Shown: piece after piece, positions 42,850 to 54,345 of the stretch
How positions within the stretch are numbered: position 1 is the first letter of the stretch
Layout of the letters: the number at the start of each line of letters is the position of its first letter
Assembly: GCA_030248295.1 (NCBI GenBank)
Contig: JASANH010001383.1
Location: 27,919-91,918, forward strand
DNA: 64,000 nucleotides
Source of the DNA: Mesodorylaimus sp. YZB2_4
Lineage: Eukaryota > Nematoda > Enoplea > Dorylaimida > Dorylaimidae
Direction of reading: 5' to 3'
Translations under genes and position numbers: made by a program
The notes under the pieces: model-generated
Seen by the model: the letters and a program-made list of their open reading frames with translations, nothing else
Database searches by the model: none
Told to the model about the DNA's origin: nothing

Positions 42850-45800
42850 TCACAAATTCTGGCGCCTATGCGACTCCTTCTCACTCGCCTTACCGAACAC
42901 GGGATACTTTGACCACTGCGCTTTGGGAATATCGTGCAATCGATCGACACGATTGCGCATAATCCTCCACCACAACAAGCCGACCAGAGCGCACACGACG
43001 CTGAGTACATAGTAGCCATCCACGGTCGTCACGCAACGGCCACCACTGTGCACACAACTCATCTCCGCCCCGCTCATACCATCCGATCCGCCGTGTCCGC
43101 TGGGCGCAGCGCACGGTCCCAACCACCCATCATCGCCAACTCGTCGACACTCTTTCCACGTCAAATCATCAATAATCGATAAGGACAACGTGACCGGCCA
43201 ATTACCACCCAAATTCGACACTGTGTTCATCAAGGTCATGTACGTACCACCCACAACCGGGTCCGATATCTGCGCGTGGAATGCCATTAGGGCAACGAAA
43301 ATGCTATACACCGTCACCTGCAACAAAAATACATTATGTGGTGTCCGACAAGGAATGCCGTCATGCTACTGACCCAGGGCCCAAGAGGAGTAAAATGATT
43401 TTCTCTCATTTCTAAAAGTTTCCCAGCCAAAATTCAGATTTGCCCTGCTTATTTTCAAACTGCCCCACGACTACAACCGATTTCAACTGATTTACTGACC
43501 TCCAGCTTGATCAACAGGTACTGTACATAGAAAAAAAGGTAGATTCAAAATTTGAAACCTCAAAATGCAACACCCCAGTTTTCTCTGATTTTGGCTCCAA
43601 AATTCCAATTTTCCCACATCTCCAGTCATTTCTTGGATTCCCTGACATTTCCAGGATTTCCAACCTTGTACAGTATGAACCCTATGACCATACCTGGTGT
43701 ACGCAGTAGACCAGAACGATCATGGTGTAATAGAGGGCTGGGAAATGACCATCCGCCGACTTCCACGATGGCGTCCAATACACGATGATGGCAAACACGA
43801 CGCCCAGGAGAATCCTAAAAAGACGCACATTTGAATTCCTGTCGTAAAAAGAGGAGGTAACAATGATCCACCTACGTAAAAACTGTCAATGGCTTTCGCG
43901 ACGCCAGTATAATTGCAGGCACGGACTCAATGGACTTTTCTACTTCAAGAGCCCTTTTTCTGGATTTTGAAGCATTTTCAGAATTTGAATTTCGTGCGCA
44001 CTTGACACGTAGCTGCTAGGTTTAATCTCCTACCCTGCGAGCAATCAGCCACGGCCAGGTCAAGTGTTTGAAAATGTGAAAATATTGGCGCTAAAGCTAG
44101 CCATGTACTGCGCTACAGTGCGTATTTTCAACCTTCGCAAAAAACTCGAGCCTTTAGCGGGATTCGAACCCGCGCCTCTGGATCACCAGTCTGATGTATC
44201 TAACCACTGCATGCTGAACCACAAAATCCCAGAGGCTTGGGATTGACTGATGGTCAATAACTAAACTTTTTGTAAAATTATGTAGCCTCATTGTCAGTCA
44301 GTAATACCTACTTCGGTCAAAGCGACTTTGCTATTACCCATAAGTCGTCATGCATCACTGTAGGCACAACCACTCCTGAGCTGGACTCGAACTCTGACTG
44401 ACTGACTGATTATTGGTAGACTAACCTAACCGTTGCACTATGTACACTTTGGAATGCGCGCGAAATTCAAATCTCGAAACTAGTCTTGTTATTTTCTCGA
44501 TTCAGAGAAAGCTTTTGAAAGAACTGACCACTGCGCTGGGATACACCATACTCATATGGCCCTATACACTGGCGCCCCGCAACTCATTTTCCAGGTCGAC
44601 CCCTTGTTAGCTTAGGATCTTCCATCGGATCAGACCCAAACCAGCCCCCATCCTGCCCTTACCTGTACGGATATGCCTTCAAATAGACGCGCATGGGTCG
44701 CGGGCCAGCCGTGTACTTGCCAATTATCCAAGGCAGGACCACTTGCAGTGGCACCAACGGAATGGCGATAAAGGCTAATTTATCCTTCGGCACTCCCAGT
44801 TCAACCAACTTCAAACCAGTGACGCCATCGGCCGCGGCGAATGCAATCTGAAAACGAAGCATAAGTCACTAAGGCATAGACAGGGTTCCCACTAGCTTGA
44901 CAGGATGAATTCAAAGGAGGTTTTAGAGGATTTAGAGCAGAATTCTTCTAGATTTAAAGGAGATTTTGAACATACTTTTTGCCAGACCGGTCACAAAGGT
45001 AAATTTTCAGGCATGAAGTCTTACTTATACTCTACCGCTGCAGGCTACATATCATCCTAACACAAAATCAACGCAATGGAAAAGTTATTACCAGGCAGCA
45101 CAAAGTATGTATATCCTTTTTTAATTTTTGTTGGGAGGACCCAGTTCTCCACTGGCTTCCAACCCGTTTTGCCTAAGCCAGCAGTCCTGTTATGATAAGC
45201 GAGGCCATGAGGTGATCATCTCTCACGGCAGCTTCCCTGTGTGTGTCTCCACTACGAGCACGTCCACGCGAGGGCGCATCCTGTGCCAGCACCAGCGTTC
45301 CGGGATGATACTGGCTGAGAAGGGAGGTCACTAACCAGCCTACTAGCTGAGCCACCGCGGCTACTATACAGTATATCCTGCCTACTAATCCCTTCAAGCC
45401 TGCAAAGCGAGATTCCAGGCAAAGGTCGTTTCTTCGCATGCTCCCTAACATAAGATCTCGATGCCGACGCCGACGTTTAGGCATCTGCATCAATCATGAG
45501 GCGAAAGCATGCTAGATTGAAGGTACTGTCCGAAGGTGTTACAATCGCAACAGCTATTCTAGGGGCGGGAGGAACGCCGACATGGCTTAGGTACCTATGT
45601 TTGGGCGTATTTAGGCCTGTATCGCCTGAATGCGCCCAATTTCCGCTAATATATACTAAATGATGAATCGGAAAGAGAAATTTCAAAAAACTGTTCGCCT
45701 GAAAAGTGTGCATCAGCAGGTAAAATACGCGAAAAATCCAGGCCCTGATTCCAACAAAGTTCTCCTGACCTATCGGTAACGCTCCTATTATTTCTTATAT

Positions 45801-47965
45801 TTCCCTTTGCAACTGATTTCTCTCTGGTCTCTGGCGCCAATTCAGAACTTTTCTTCCAGTATGTCACAGAGATCATGACCATAAGAGAGGAGCCAAATTT
45901 TAGAGGAGGAACGGCCAAATTGAAGGAGGATTAGAGGATTTCGGGGAGGGTGTTGGAATCAGAGGAGGTTTAAGAGGATTTAAAGGGGGTGGGAACACTG
46001 ATAGAGATAAGGATGTGCTCCGTAGGGGGGAGGGGTGTACAAACACGAGCACGGGGACACGCGGCACTGATAAGCTATATCCAGGCTCCAGCACTGCCAC
46101 AACACCCACACCAAAACTTGGCACTATTCGAAACTGGGTATAAATGCCGAATGACCCCACAAGCAAAACCATTTTATAACTATTCATGTGGACCACATAT
46201 TTCCCGCCTTTTTTAAATTTAAATTTTTAGCGGAACACCTGTTTTTTTCTGCATTGCACAATAAACATGCAATACCGGACCCTGCAAGCGATAATTCACT
46301 CGTTTTCTCCCACCATCCAACAGTAGGGGCAGGGGAAACACATGCACAGGGAACTCTTGACTTTTTTCGACTGACCCCCGATGGTTCCCGCCCCCTCTCC
46401 TGTGCTAATGAATACGTTTTATCCTCTCCTCATATTCTGATCACTGTGTTCAAAAAGTTATATGTTAGACACCAAAGAATTTCCCCCCAAAATAAAGCTT
46501 GTAAGCCCCCGACATTCGGCACCCAATCTGGTCTGGCAGAAACCTAATTTGCATACCTTGGCAGTCAAATGCACAGCGCACAATGTCAGAACTGGTTTCA
46601 ATCGAATAATATCCCACAACAGTTTGTACGTGCCGAATACGCCCAATCGATCGATAATATCATCAGGTTCGTCCCTAGTTGATAAGCCGCTATTGCTGTT
46701 GGATTTCTCGCGTTTCAAAATTAAAACTAAAGTTGTCGTAACAATAAATATCCAAGCCCACGTGTAGACAAAGTCTAAAAACGGAACAATTTTTGTACAG
46801 TGGAGGATTTTTTAAAGTATTGGATATTCATAATTTTACAAGAATTTTTAAAGTTTAGATTCACAATCGATTCATGCTTCCAACAAAATCAGTTAGTAAA
46901 AAAGCAAGAAAAGTCATCAATGGAAGGATTAAAAATTTATGAGTATTAAAAATCAAATAAAAGGAAAAATCAGTTTATAATCAGAAATTTGAAAAGAAAT
47001 GAAAATTGGGGAATTTTTAAATCAAAATTGAAACTAGTGGGTGCACAGAATAATACACTACACACCACCTGCCAAAGTGACGATGCCTTGATTTTGAGGC
47101 GTGCTGCGTAAATATTTGTTGCAAAATTCTGGCGATTCTAAGGCCAAAAATACGACATTGCCCAAAAAATAACCAGCCGTTTGTCCGACCGCGTTGCAAG
47201 TTGAAGCATAGCCAATATTTCGCCTAGAAATAAATAATTAACGGCGGCGACCAATTAAAAAATTTACGAAAACCACCCTTACTTGGATAACATGGTCAAT
47301 GCCCATCCATCGACGGCAATATCTTGAGTAGCTGCGAGAAAATTGAAAGCGAAGAAAATACTCGTTAAAAAATAAACATCAGGTTTTGCAGTTTCGTCAT
47401 CGTCGCCCAAAATTCTTGTTACGTAACTTGATAAAACCAACATAAAAATACCAATTAAATATTGTGTCGGTACTAACCACGATTTACGTCGACCGATACG
47501 ATTCAAATAGACCGAATCGACAATGGGTGCCCAGAATAATTTCAAACTAAATGGCCAATAAGCGAAACTGAAAACGGCTTGTTGAGCGTAGGAAACGTGT
47601 CGATTTTGTAAAATCAATGGAATACTTGCGGTTAAACCGAGTGGAACGCCTTGTAAAGTGTAAAGAAATAATAACAATGCTACGCTTCCATAATCGCCTT
47701 TTAAATCGGACCAAAAATGTTTTTTTGATTCTTCTAAATCGACAGTTTCCGAATTTTCGCGTTCTTCATTATGTTTGGATGATCGAAAAAGTGGAACGTG
47801 AGGCCCGATCGTTTCGGCATCCAGTTCTGGCTCGTTAGCTAATACTTTCCAACGTCGACTTTTATTTGGCGACGAGGAGATTCGATCTTCGTCGTTCAAC
47901 ATATTGATTTTGGCCGATGATCGCGGGCGACGAGGGCGGGGTGCATTTTCGTTCGAACGAGACAT
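42850..47965 (-). CDS. SLC33A1: Acetyl-coenzyme A transporter 1 (ER membrane)
   Basis: Major-facilitator-type carrier moving acetyl-CoA into the ER lumen for acetylation of proteins and gangliosides. Six exons on the minus strand: 47965-47283, 47223-47069, 46774-46557, 44847-44663, 43814-43694 and 43317-42850. All phases agree, giving 609 residues (human 549). A polar cytosolic N-terminus of about 90 residues precedes the first helix. Family blocks follow in order: GVPLGLTASIPLILQ, SFAYWPFSLKLFWAPIVDSV, GRRKSWLVPTQYLIG, FLAATQDIAVDGWALTMLS, STCNAVGQTAGYFLGNVVF, AADGVTGLKLVELGVPKDKL, GGTYMTLMNTVSNLGGNWP. The luminal loop before the last helix is longer and more Cys-rich than in human. Exon 2 ends at a GTGGTG donor, which is weak but in phase. 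A MITE lies 75 bp upstream of the ATG. Confidence 0.95.
44145..44225 (-). repeat. tRNA-like sequence in SLC33A1 intron 4
   Basis: Minus strand reads GCAGTGGTTAGATA (A-box/D-arm-like), CAGACTGGTGATCCAG and GCGGGTTCGAATCCCGC, a perfect T arm and B box. No clean seven-base anticodon loop with paired stem can be formed, so it is more likely a SINE head or tRNA pseudogene than a functional tRNA. Confidence 0.5.
45125..45365 (-). repeat. SINE, short family-1 variant
   Basis: Minus-strand start AGCCGCGGTGGCTCAGCTAG near 45345-45364, body GGATGCGCCCTCGCGTGG, 3' end AACGGGTTGGAAGCCAGTGG and AAAAATTAAAAAAG tail, within SLC33A1 intron 3. Confidence 0.8.
45400..45915. repeat. Dispersed repeat, copy 2
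   Basis: Colinear partner of 30470-31150 (shared CAACTGATTTCTCTCTGGTC-like and TATGTCACAGAGATCATGA-like strings). It lies in SLC33A1 intron 3 beside a SINE. Function and origin unknown. Confidence 0.6.
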
Positions 47966-48039
47966 CGAGAATGTTTCGAGGAGCGAAATAAATTTGGAAA
48001 GTGGATATCCGATCCGATCCGATCCGACCGACTCTCTGC

Positions 48040-48775
48040 CAGCGTTGCCAGAAGAAAAATTTAAAACTCGCTGCCTGGGTCCTGAAAATCCGCTAAAAAT
48101 CCGCTGTCTATGTTAAGAAATCCGCTAAAAAAATTCGCCAAAAGTTTGTCGCAGAACTGAGCTATTTTAGCTAATAAAACATGGAATACAGCAGATAGCG
48201 GCATATGAGGAGACGTTTACTAACATATGCTCAATTGCTGTACTGTATCATCTACTACATTTTTCAAGGATCGTTTATACAGGCGAGGGGTTCGAAGGCC
48301 AGGGGGAGGGAAAAAAGAAATTTCTTTTTATACCAAACAAGGGGGACAGAAGAAAGGGGAACTGCCATTGAGACCCACACTCGTGCCAAAGGCTGGACGA
48401 CTGTGGTTAGGCCTGCTGTAATACTGACTGAGCACTCAACTATGAATTTGTTGTCAAATACGGTCTTTTATTCAAAATCGTAGACCCATACTCGAAATTA
48501 TTGTGTTGCCTACCCCATCCCTTGTCAACAATGACCCTTCAGACCTGAACGCACGAACAAAACTGTCTCAAGAGTCGCAGAAAAATGGGCGAGCTGTTTA
48601 AAAAACCTTTCCGCACAGGCTACTTGAATATAGATTGGCAAAAATCCGCTAGAATCCGCTGAAAACCACAAAATTAGCTGCAAATTCCGCTAAAACACTC
48701 AATCCGCTGTTTTTCCCGCTGCCGGACAAAAAATCCGCCAGATCTAGCGGATTTTGGCTGCATCTGGCAACGCTG
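48040..48775. mobile_element. hAT-type MITE with perfect target duplication
   Basis: Ends CAGCGTTGCCAGA (48040-48052) and TCTGGCAACGCTG (48763-48775) are perfect inverted repeats. The flanks CTCTCTGC (48032-48039 and 48776-48783) are an exact 8-bp target duplication. Subterminal zones on both sides repeat AAATCCGCTAA/CCGCTGT motifs. No transposase frame. It lies just upstream of SLC33A1. Confidence 0.9.
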
Positions 48776-48783
48776 CTCTCTGC

Positions 48784-49473
48784 ATGTGTGTTCGGCCCGG
48801 CGAGATTTTTAGAAGCCGCCGCTATTTCTCACCTTTTAAAGCATTTTGTTCGCAAAGAGAAAGCATTGATTTTTCCTGTGAAAAATAATCACTCTTTTAA
48901 ATATAAAATTTTGATATTCAGTAGAAGCTTTGTCAAAACCTTTAGATATGTTCAGTTATTCCCGCTTAAAAAATATTTAACGGGTGCGGAATACGTTGTG
49001 TTTTAGTTGAGCCACGTCTGCTCGAAGGTATCGTTTCGGTGGAGACAAAAGCGGCGCGAGTTTCGAATCACGTCGATGAAAGCCTGATGACTGAAAGCCA
49101 TATCATACCAGTCGACAATTTGATTAGACTCATTGAAAAAAGGTAAGAAAATAAGGAACCATTGCCTTTCAAGACCTGGTGTCTTGTGCTCATGACTTCT
49201 CTCAGATCCCGATGATAACCACACCATTTGAACCCCTACCCAACCCGAGTTCATTGGTGGAGTATGACCCATGGCTATTCTATTTGTGATTTATCACATA
49301 TAAATCGTATATTAATCACGTACAGTAAATCACATATAATGAAGACATGGTATGACCGCTTCGCACTGCGTCTGGGATCACTGGCGGGAATTCAAAATTT
49401 TGGCGTTTTTTGCGGCCTCAAAAGAAGACGACTTCAGACGCTATGCGATATCTTCACAATCCGTCAAGTTTTT
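48784..49473. other. Intergenic, no gene seen
   Basis: Short open frames only, AT-rich. Nothing recognisable. Confidence 0.5.
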
Positions 49474-49880
49474 TCAATTTTCTTGTTTTGAGATATAGAG
49501 CATTAAATTCTGAACAGGTCGTCTTGGACAAAGCCAAACAGAAGGTGGTAAAAAGACCATTCCGCGGGAACGTTCTCCTGTTCCTCGAAGCACTTCCTGC
49601 CAGACCCGTTTCGATCGCCTGCACGATATAAGCATATCCTCGATCGTGTCGTTGTTATCGCCACACACGTAGCATTCATTAGATTCGCGGATTCCCCATT
49701 TGAAAAGCCTGAAGGGGACCCGACAAAGTGTGGTGAAGGATTTTGAATTGGAGGAGCCGAAATCTACTTCGCAGCCCGAGCTCCAAGCTTCCAAACTTGG
49801 TCCCATGGCTAGCTCTGGACCTTCGAGTGTAAGCTGCACCATCTTGCTTGACCTGCTGGTATGCCTCGCCTACTCGCAAT
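49474..49880 (-). pseudogene. LINE fragment: reverse-transcriptase zinc-binding tail
   Basis: One minus-strand frame has RLLQFKILHHTLSGPLQAFQ. The overlapping frame continues KWGIRESNECYVCGDNNDTI and ISCRRSKRVWQEV, the zf-RVT pattern C-x2-C...E...C...W seen C-terminal to non-LTR reverse transcriptases. A frameshift between the two pieces and the absence of the polymerase domain show a dead, truncated copy. Confidence 0.65.
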
Positions 49881-49980
49881 GTATCTGTTCTTGGCGCTAT
49901 TTCTGGCTTAGGGAGGCCCTGCGCTGGAGACTGCCCAAATCATCCCGCAGCACGAATCTCCAGGTCTTTGGCTGACAAAA

Positions 49981-51823
49981 TCGTAATCGTATTGAAAGTA
50001 ACTTAAAATAGCCCCCTTACTAGTGTCGTCAAATCGTGCCATGGGCGCGGGCCCCACCCACCCCCACAAAAAACACCCCAAAAAACCCCCCGACCCCCCC
50101 AGCCCACAAAAAAAAAAAACCGGTAAAATAGTAGCCTACCGGGCCTAAGCCAATTAACTTATACAGTATACTGTATATCATGGAATTTTCTGAAACAAGC
50201 CATTGTTTCTGCTGCTGGCGATTTACTGGTGTCTGGGTCTACCTGACGCTAATAAATATCGTGTTATGCTGACGAAAGAGATGGCGTAATGTCCTGCAGT
50301 TGACAGGGCTCGAGTTACTCGACAGTACTCACTAAACAGTGTGCGAGCACTTTACAAGCCAGGACACAGCACTAGACGAGCTGAGGAGGTGCCACGTGCC
50401 GCGGTCAGTCACAACTGCTGATTGTAGGGAGACGAGTCCCCGCAATGGATGGAGGCCGGTTTGGACCTAAATCATCGCCGACCTTGCTCGTGGGCCTAGA
50501 GTCTAGGCCAAACTTGGTGAGAGAATTCTTCTGGTAGAGCGGTCTTCATACGTTTTTCGTTCTGTTGTGCAGTCTGCGTGGCACTAGCACTGATAGCTAA
50601 GGCTTCAGCAAAATGAAAAAGCTGGCAGACTTGGAGGCACGTTGAGCTGGATCACAACACGACTTTTCTTCCTTCCACTCTTACTCCACTAGACCCATGT
50701 CTCCAGCCGCGCTCGAGATCGCAAAGGCAGTCTATGGTTTGATGGCGGCCTGCTCTTTGATCATTCCCAGATAAATAGCTTGCTTTTGACCATGCATCAT
50801 CTGCAGACGTATTCTGCTCTTCCTACCCGTCCACGTAACCAGCAAACGAGGCACTTGATTTTCTCCGATATTTTTTAGAAGAAACCGCGTTTGACACTAA
50901 AGAATGACACTTATTAATTCCAGAAATCTAGCGTTCACGTCTGGAATAAAATATGCAAAAGTCACTTGTGACTTGTGTAACGTTATATGCGCGAGCAACC
51001 TACAAATTTTAGTTCGTCTGCCTGCTTCCCTCGCTTTGTGAAAACGCTTGACTAATACCAATCGAATATGTTGTGGCAAGTGATCACCACTTGTGTACTC
51101 TGTGGTCTTTCCTGGTCATCTGTTCTTGATCGGAAAGAGAGAGATTTTGGTTTAAACATCAGCATCAACGTCTCCGGGACTCAGAATCCATTGACTGATA
51201 TTTTGGGCGCACTAGGCTTAGTAAGTACTGTTTTTTGAGTATTATAGCAGAGCGTATATTTGAAAAATGCACATCCCAACTGAACCTTGCAAAAACTTGA
51301 ATATAATTATTTAAATTTTTCATAAGTGATCGCCCGAGTATCGCGCCGAATGCAGCACATTCCAATCGCTGAGTACTATACAGCTGTAGAACAGAGACGT
51401 GACGAGACGTATGTTGCTTTTGAATAATTTTATGGACGTGAACACTCATTTTCGAACTGGGTGTTTTCAATCTACAAAAACATTTGGTTAAAAAACCGCG
51501 CCATTTTTAGCTGAGATGCTCAGGTGACTGCGTATGGCAACGCCGCCTGAGGTTTTCAGTGTTTCATCCCTCCGAGCACATTTCAGCACCAGCCTTCTTT
51601 GCGGCCTTACAATTACGAAAAGTAGGTGATTTCAGGGAAAAGGTGGCGCTCCTAGCGCTCAGGGGGCTGCTGGCCCGCGTGCAAATCCCCAGCCGGACAG
51701 TTCGCACTTACAAGCAGCACCACCTTCATCTTCCCATGACCACCCCGACGGCCATCATAGCGATCACAAGGATGCACCAGTAACAGACCAAACCGAATCA
51801 CCCGCTACTTCTGGTGCCGCAAA
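49981..51823. other. Intergenic, no gene seen
   Basis: Includes a C/A-rich low-complexity stretch (about 50050-50125) ending in an A12 run, followed by TACAGTATACTGTATA. Short open frames only. Confidence 0.5.
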
Positions 51824-52090
51824 CTAAAGAAATTGAAAAAAGTGATAAAGAAATACTTGTTTGGAAAATAATGTCTGGAAAATGATGTTTGGAAAGTGAA
51901 TCAGTTGCGACAGAAAATTTGGAGCTCTGTCAGATAGAAGCATAGCCGGGCAAGAGTGCAGGCAAACGACTTCTCGAATGTAAACGTCTGCCACCGTTTC
52001 TGCGGACATATTCGGGGTCGGGAATGCCTCCACCCACTCGGTTAGGGGCTCAGTAACAACGAGGATATACTTGGAGCCATCTTCCCTAGC
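51824..52090 (-). pseudogene. LTR-retroelement integrase fragment
   Basis: The minus strand encodes YILVVTEPLTEWVEAFPTPN followed by SAETVADVYI and AMLLSDRAPNFLSQLI, matching the central catalytic strand region of retroelement integrases (SDR..F, second Asp). It stops soon after, with no third catalytic residue, so it is a fragment. It lies downstream of the gag and glycoprotein-like pieces in the same orientation. Confidence 0.65.
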
Positions 52091-52136
52091 TCGCTGTCTC
52101 GCGGCGAAACCGCCCGCGCGGACACCCTATCTGACA

Positions 52137-52448
52137 CTAACCCCTTTCCCCCAAAAAACTCATATGCGTACAAACTTCCTGCTCGCTTATCGTGCACCTG
52201 TTTGCCTGTACCTGGACTGGCGCCATTTCAGGAACCCACATCTCCACTGTGATTGGGGCAACGTTTCCTCCTAGTGGGGGATCACAAAGCACTTCCTTAG
52301 GAAAAGACCAATATGTCCCGCCCGAAGTCTTCTGACAAAAACTGTAACGCGTATCTGGGGTCTGCGGCTGCAATCGCGACGGCGATGTCTGTGCATCTGC
52401 TACGCCCAAAAAGAACATGCATGCAATCATTGCTGAAATAAAAGGCAC
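52137..52448 (-). pseudogene. Retroelement glycoprotein-like (env-type) fragment
   Basis: About 100 codons begin with a hydrophobic signal-like segment (IACMFFLGVADA) and continue into a Cys-containing ectodomain-like stretch with WSFPKEV and a CTHMSFLG end. This pattern recalls the glycoprotein frame of some metazoan errantivirus-like elements. A pyrimidine-rich acceptor just before the start would fit a spliced env message. It is a fragment with no membrane anchor, broken off at 52137. Identification is tentative. Confidence 0.35.
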
Positions 52449-52509
52449 AAACCTATTATCTCCCTTACGAACCCCAACTTACTCATGTCCTAGACTCAAT
52501 TCGTGCATC

Positions 52510-53709
52510 TCAGTACTTAGCTCTTGTCCTTGCTCCATCGTCGTTGCTGAAACGCGCGGTCGCTGGTGACGGTTCCTTCAGCGTCCTGGTTCCTCCGGTC
52601 ACGACTTGCGCCTGCGTGAGTTGATGAAGTACCCAGTTGACGGCAGTTTCGTCGGATGTGGCCTGTCTTGTTACACAGCGAACATACTGGACGACCATCC
52701 GTTGTCCATTGTAGATTTTGCGTGCGTTGCCTATTTCGCCCACCTACCGCCATTTGTCCAGCCTGCCTGGGCTGGAACTGCCTTTTACGAGGTCCAAATG
52801 AGGGTGGTGAGGGCGTGACTCGGTTGTCGGTTGAAATAATTGTGTCAATGTCGCAGTAAGTTCTTATCTTGAAGCAAGATCGTTAGCTTCTTGCGTCCTC
52901 GCCTCCTGGACCGCCTCTTGGAAACTGTCTGGCTTGGACACCACTGTGAATCGATGCAGTGCTGGACGCAGACCATTCAAGAAAATCTGCGACATAATTT
53001 TGTCGCGCTCCAGGGCTTCCAGACTGGCATGAGCGATTTCCGCTAGCTTGCTGATGTTCGTTGCGCCCTTGCTTCCTTGAACGCAATTTTGGGAGCTGCA
53101 ATATCTTTGTGGCGAGCCGGCGTAAGACGCTCGTGCAGCGCCTCGACCACTGTATCAAATGACTACATTTCCTCTTCCGCTAATGACTCATATTCCAGCA
53201 GAGCCAAATCGTCCAAAAATAATGCCAGCGCATCTTTTTGCCGATCGTTGTTCTACTTCTCGAATTTTGCCAAGCGGGAAAACTTTTCCAACCAAGAATC
53301 GAAAGTTTCATTGTCATCACGGCCTGTGAACCTGCTCAGTCTTAGAACCAGCGATGAGCCTTTAATTGATGATTCGTCAGCCGCTGCTGCCATGGCGAGA
53401 CCGGGTGGCTGTGGTGGGATCGCTCGTACGCCATCGATCGTTCGTTGCCCCACACCATCAAGCAGTTCTCGCAGCTGGTCGGGATTCATCGAATCGATTA
53501 AGCGGCTAGCGTTTGTCAAATATTGACGTGTCCACTCCTGCCGGGCCAGAGTCACTGCCAGGGAAACGAGGCAAGCAGAGATGAGCAAGAGATGGAGCGG
53601 TGAGACGGTGGAACCTCCAATATGTTACGTGTGGCTTTCCGAGTTCCGACAACACTGTTCTTCCCTTAAGTTTACTCAACAGCGGCATCTTTGCAACTGG
53701 CCTCTCCAT
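52510..53709 (-). pseudogene. Degenerate gag of an LTR retroelement
   Basis: Minus-strand pieces in order: a matrix/capsid-like start with FTGRDDNETFDSWLEKFSRL (about 53255-53345), a frame change and stop near 53250-53160, a capsid-like helix-rich part (about 53150-52880) and a CCHC zinc knuckle (C-x2-C-x4-H-x4-C) near 52680. Stops and frame shifts break it, and no protease or polymerase follows, so it is inactive. Gag, then glycoprotein-like, then integrase is not a normal order, indicating deletion or mosaic insertion. Confidence 0.7.
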
Positions 53710-54345
53710 TAAATACGACCAGCTAACCTACCCAAAAAGCCTAACTTCTCTACCTGCCAAAATCTAAAATAACCGTGAGTAATCTACTTGGCACCGTATT
53801 CACTCGCCTCTAGCATCACCGCTCCACTAAAAACTGGACCTACCGAAACATCGTCTTATGACTAATCGACTGTCCTCTCGGTGCCAATTCCCGAATAACA
53901 TACAAACTTCTACCAGCTACTAAACAATGGCATAGATAGCGCCTCCAGTGCATTACACATTTATATACTTGTCACACAATATTACCTGGCGAACACCTTT
54001 CTGAATTAGCGCTTTCATGATGAGACACAGCACATTTTTTGCAAAATGCTCTAAAAGTGCTATGTTGCTTTAATTACTTCAAATGGCCTGGGGGCTGGGA
54101 TTGTTTGGAAAAAATTCGAATTCACAACCCATTTTGGCACTCAAGTTCTACTCATCAGCGCGGACTGTCTTGCAGCACATGGAATTCCTCATAGACCTTG
54201 TTCCTTCTTTACCCTTTTCTTCATCGAAAAATCATGAATCATGGTCGTGGAACATAGTGTCATCGAATATGGTCCCGTCTACTACCAGTGGGAGCTAAAG
54301 AATAGTGGGTATCATCGTTCACTAAAACCCGCGTTTTCTACCGTC
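53710..54345. other. Intergenic, no gene seen
   Basis: Short spacer between the retroelement debris and the 3' end of CHK gene A. No motif recognised. Confidence 0.5.

Noticed and set aside
42890..43182. Frames on both strands opposite SLC33A1 exon 6
   Set aside because: Shadows of the GC-rich last exon of the transporter.
44145..44225. Functional tRNA gene in the SLC33A1 intron
   Set aside because: The T arm is perfect but no proper anticodon stem-loop can be drawn.
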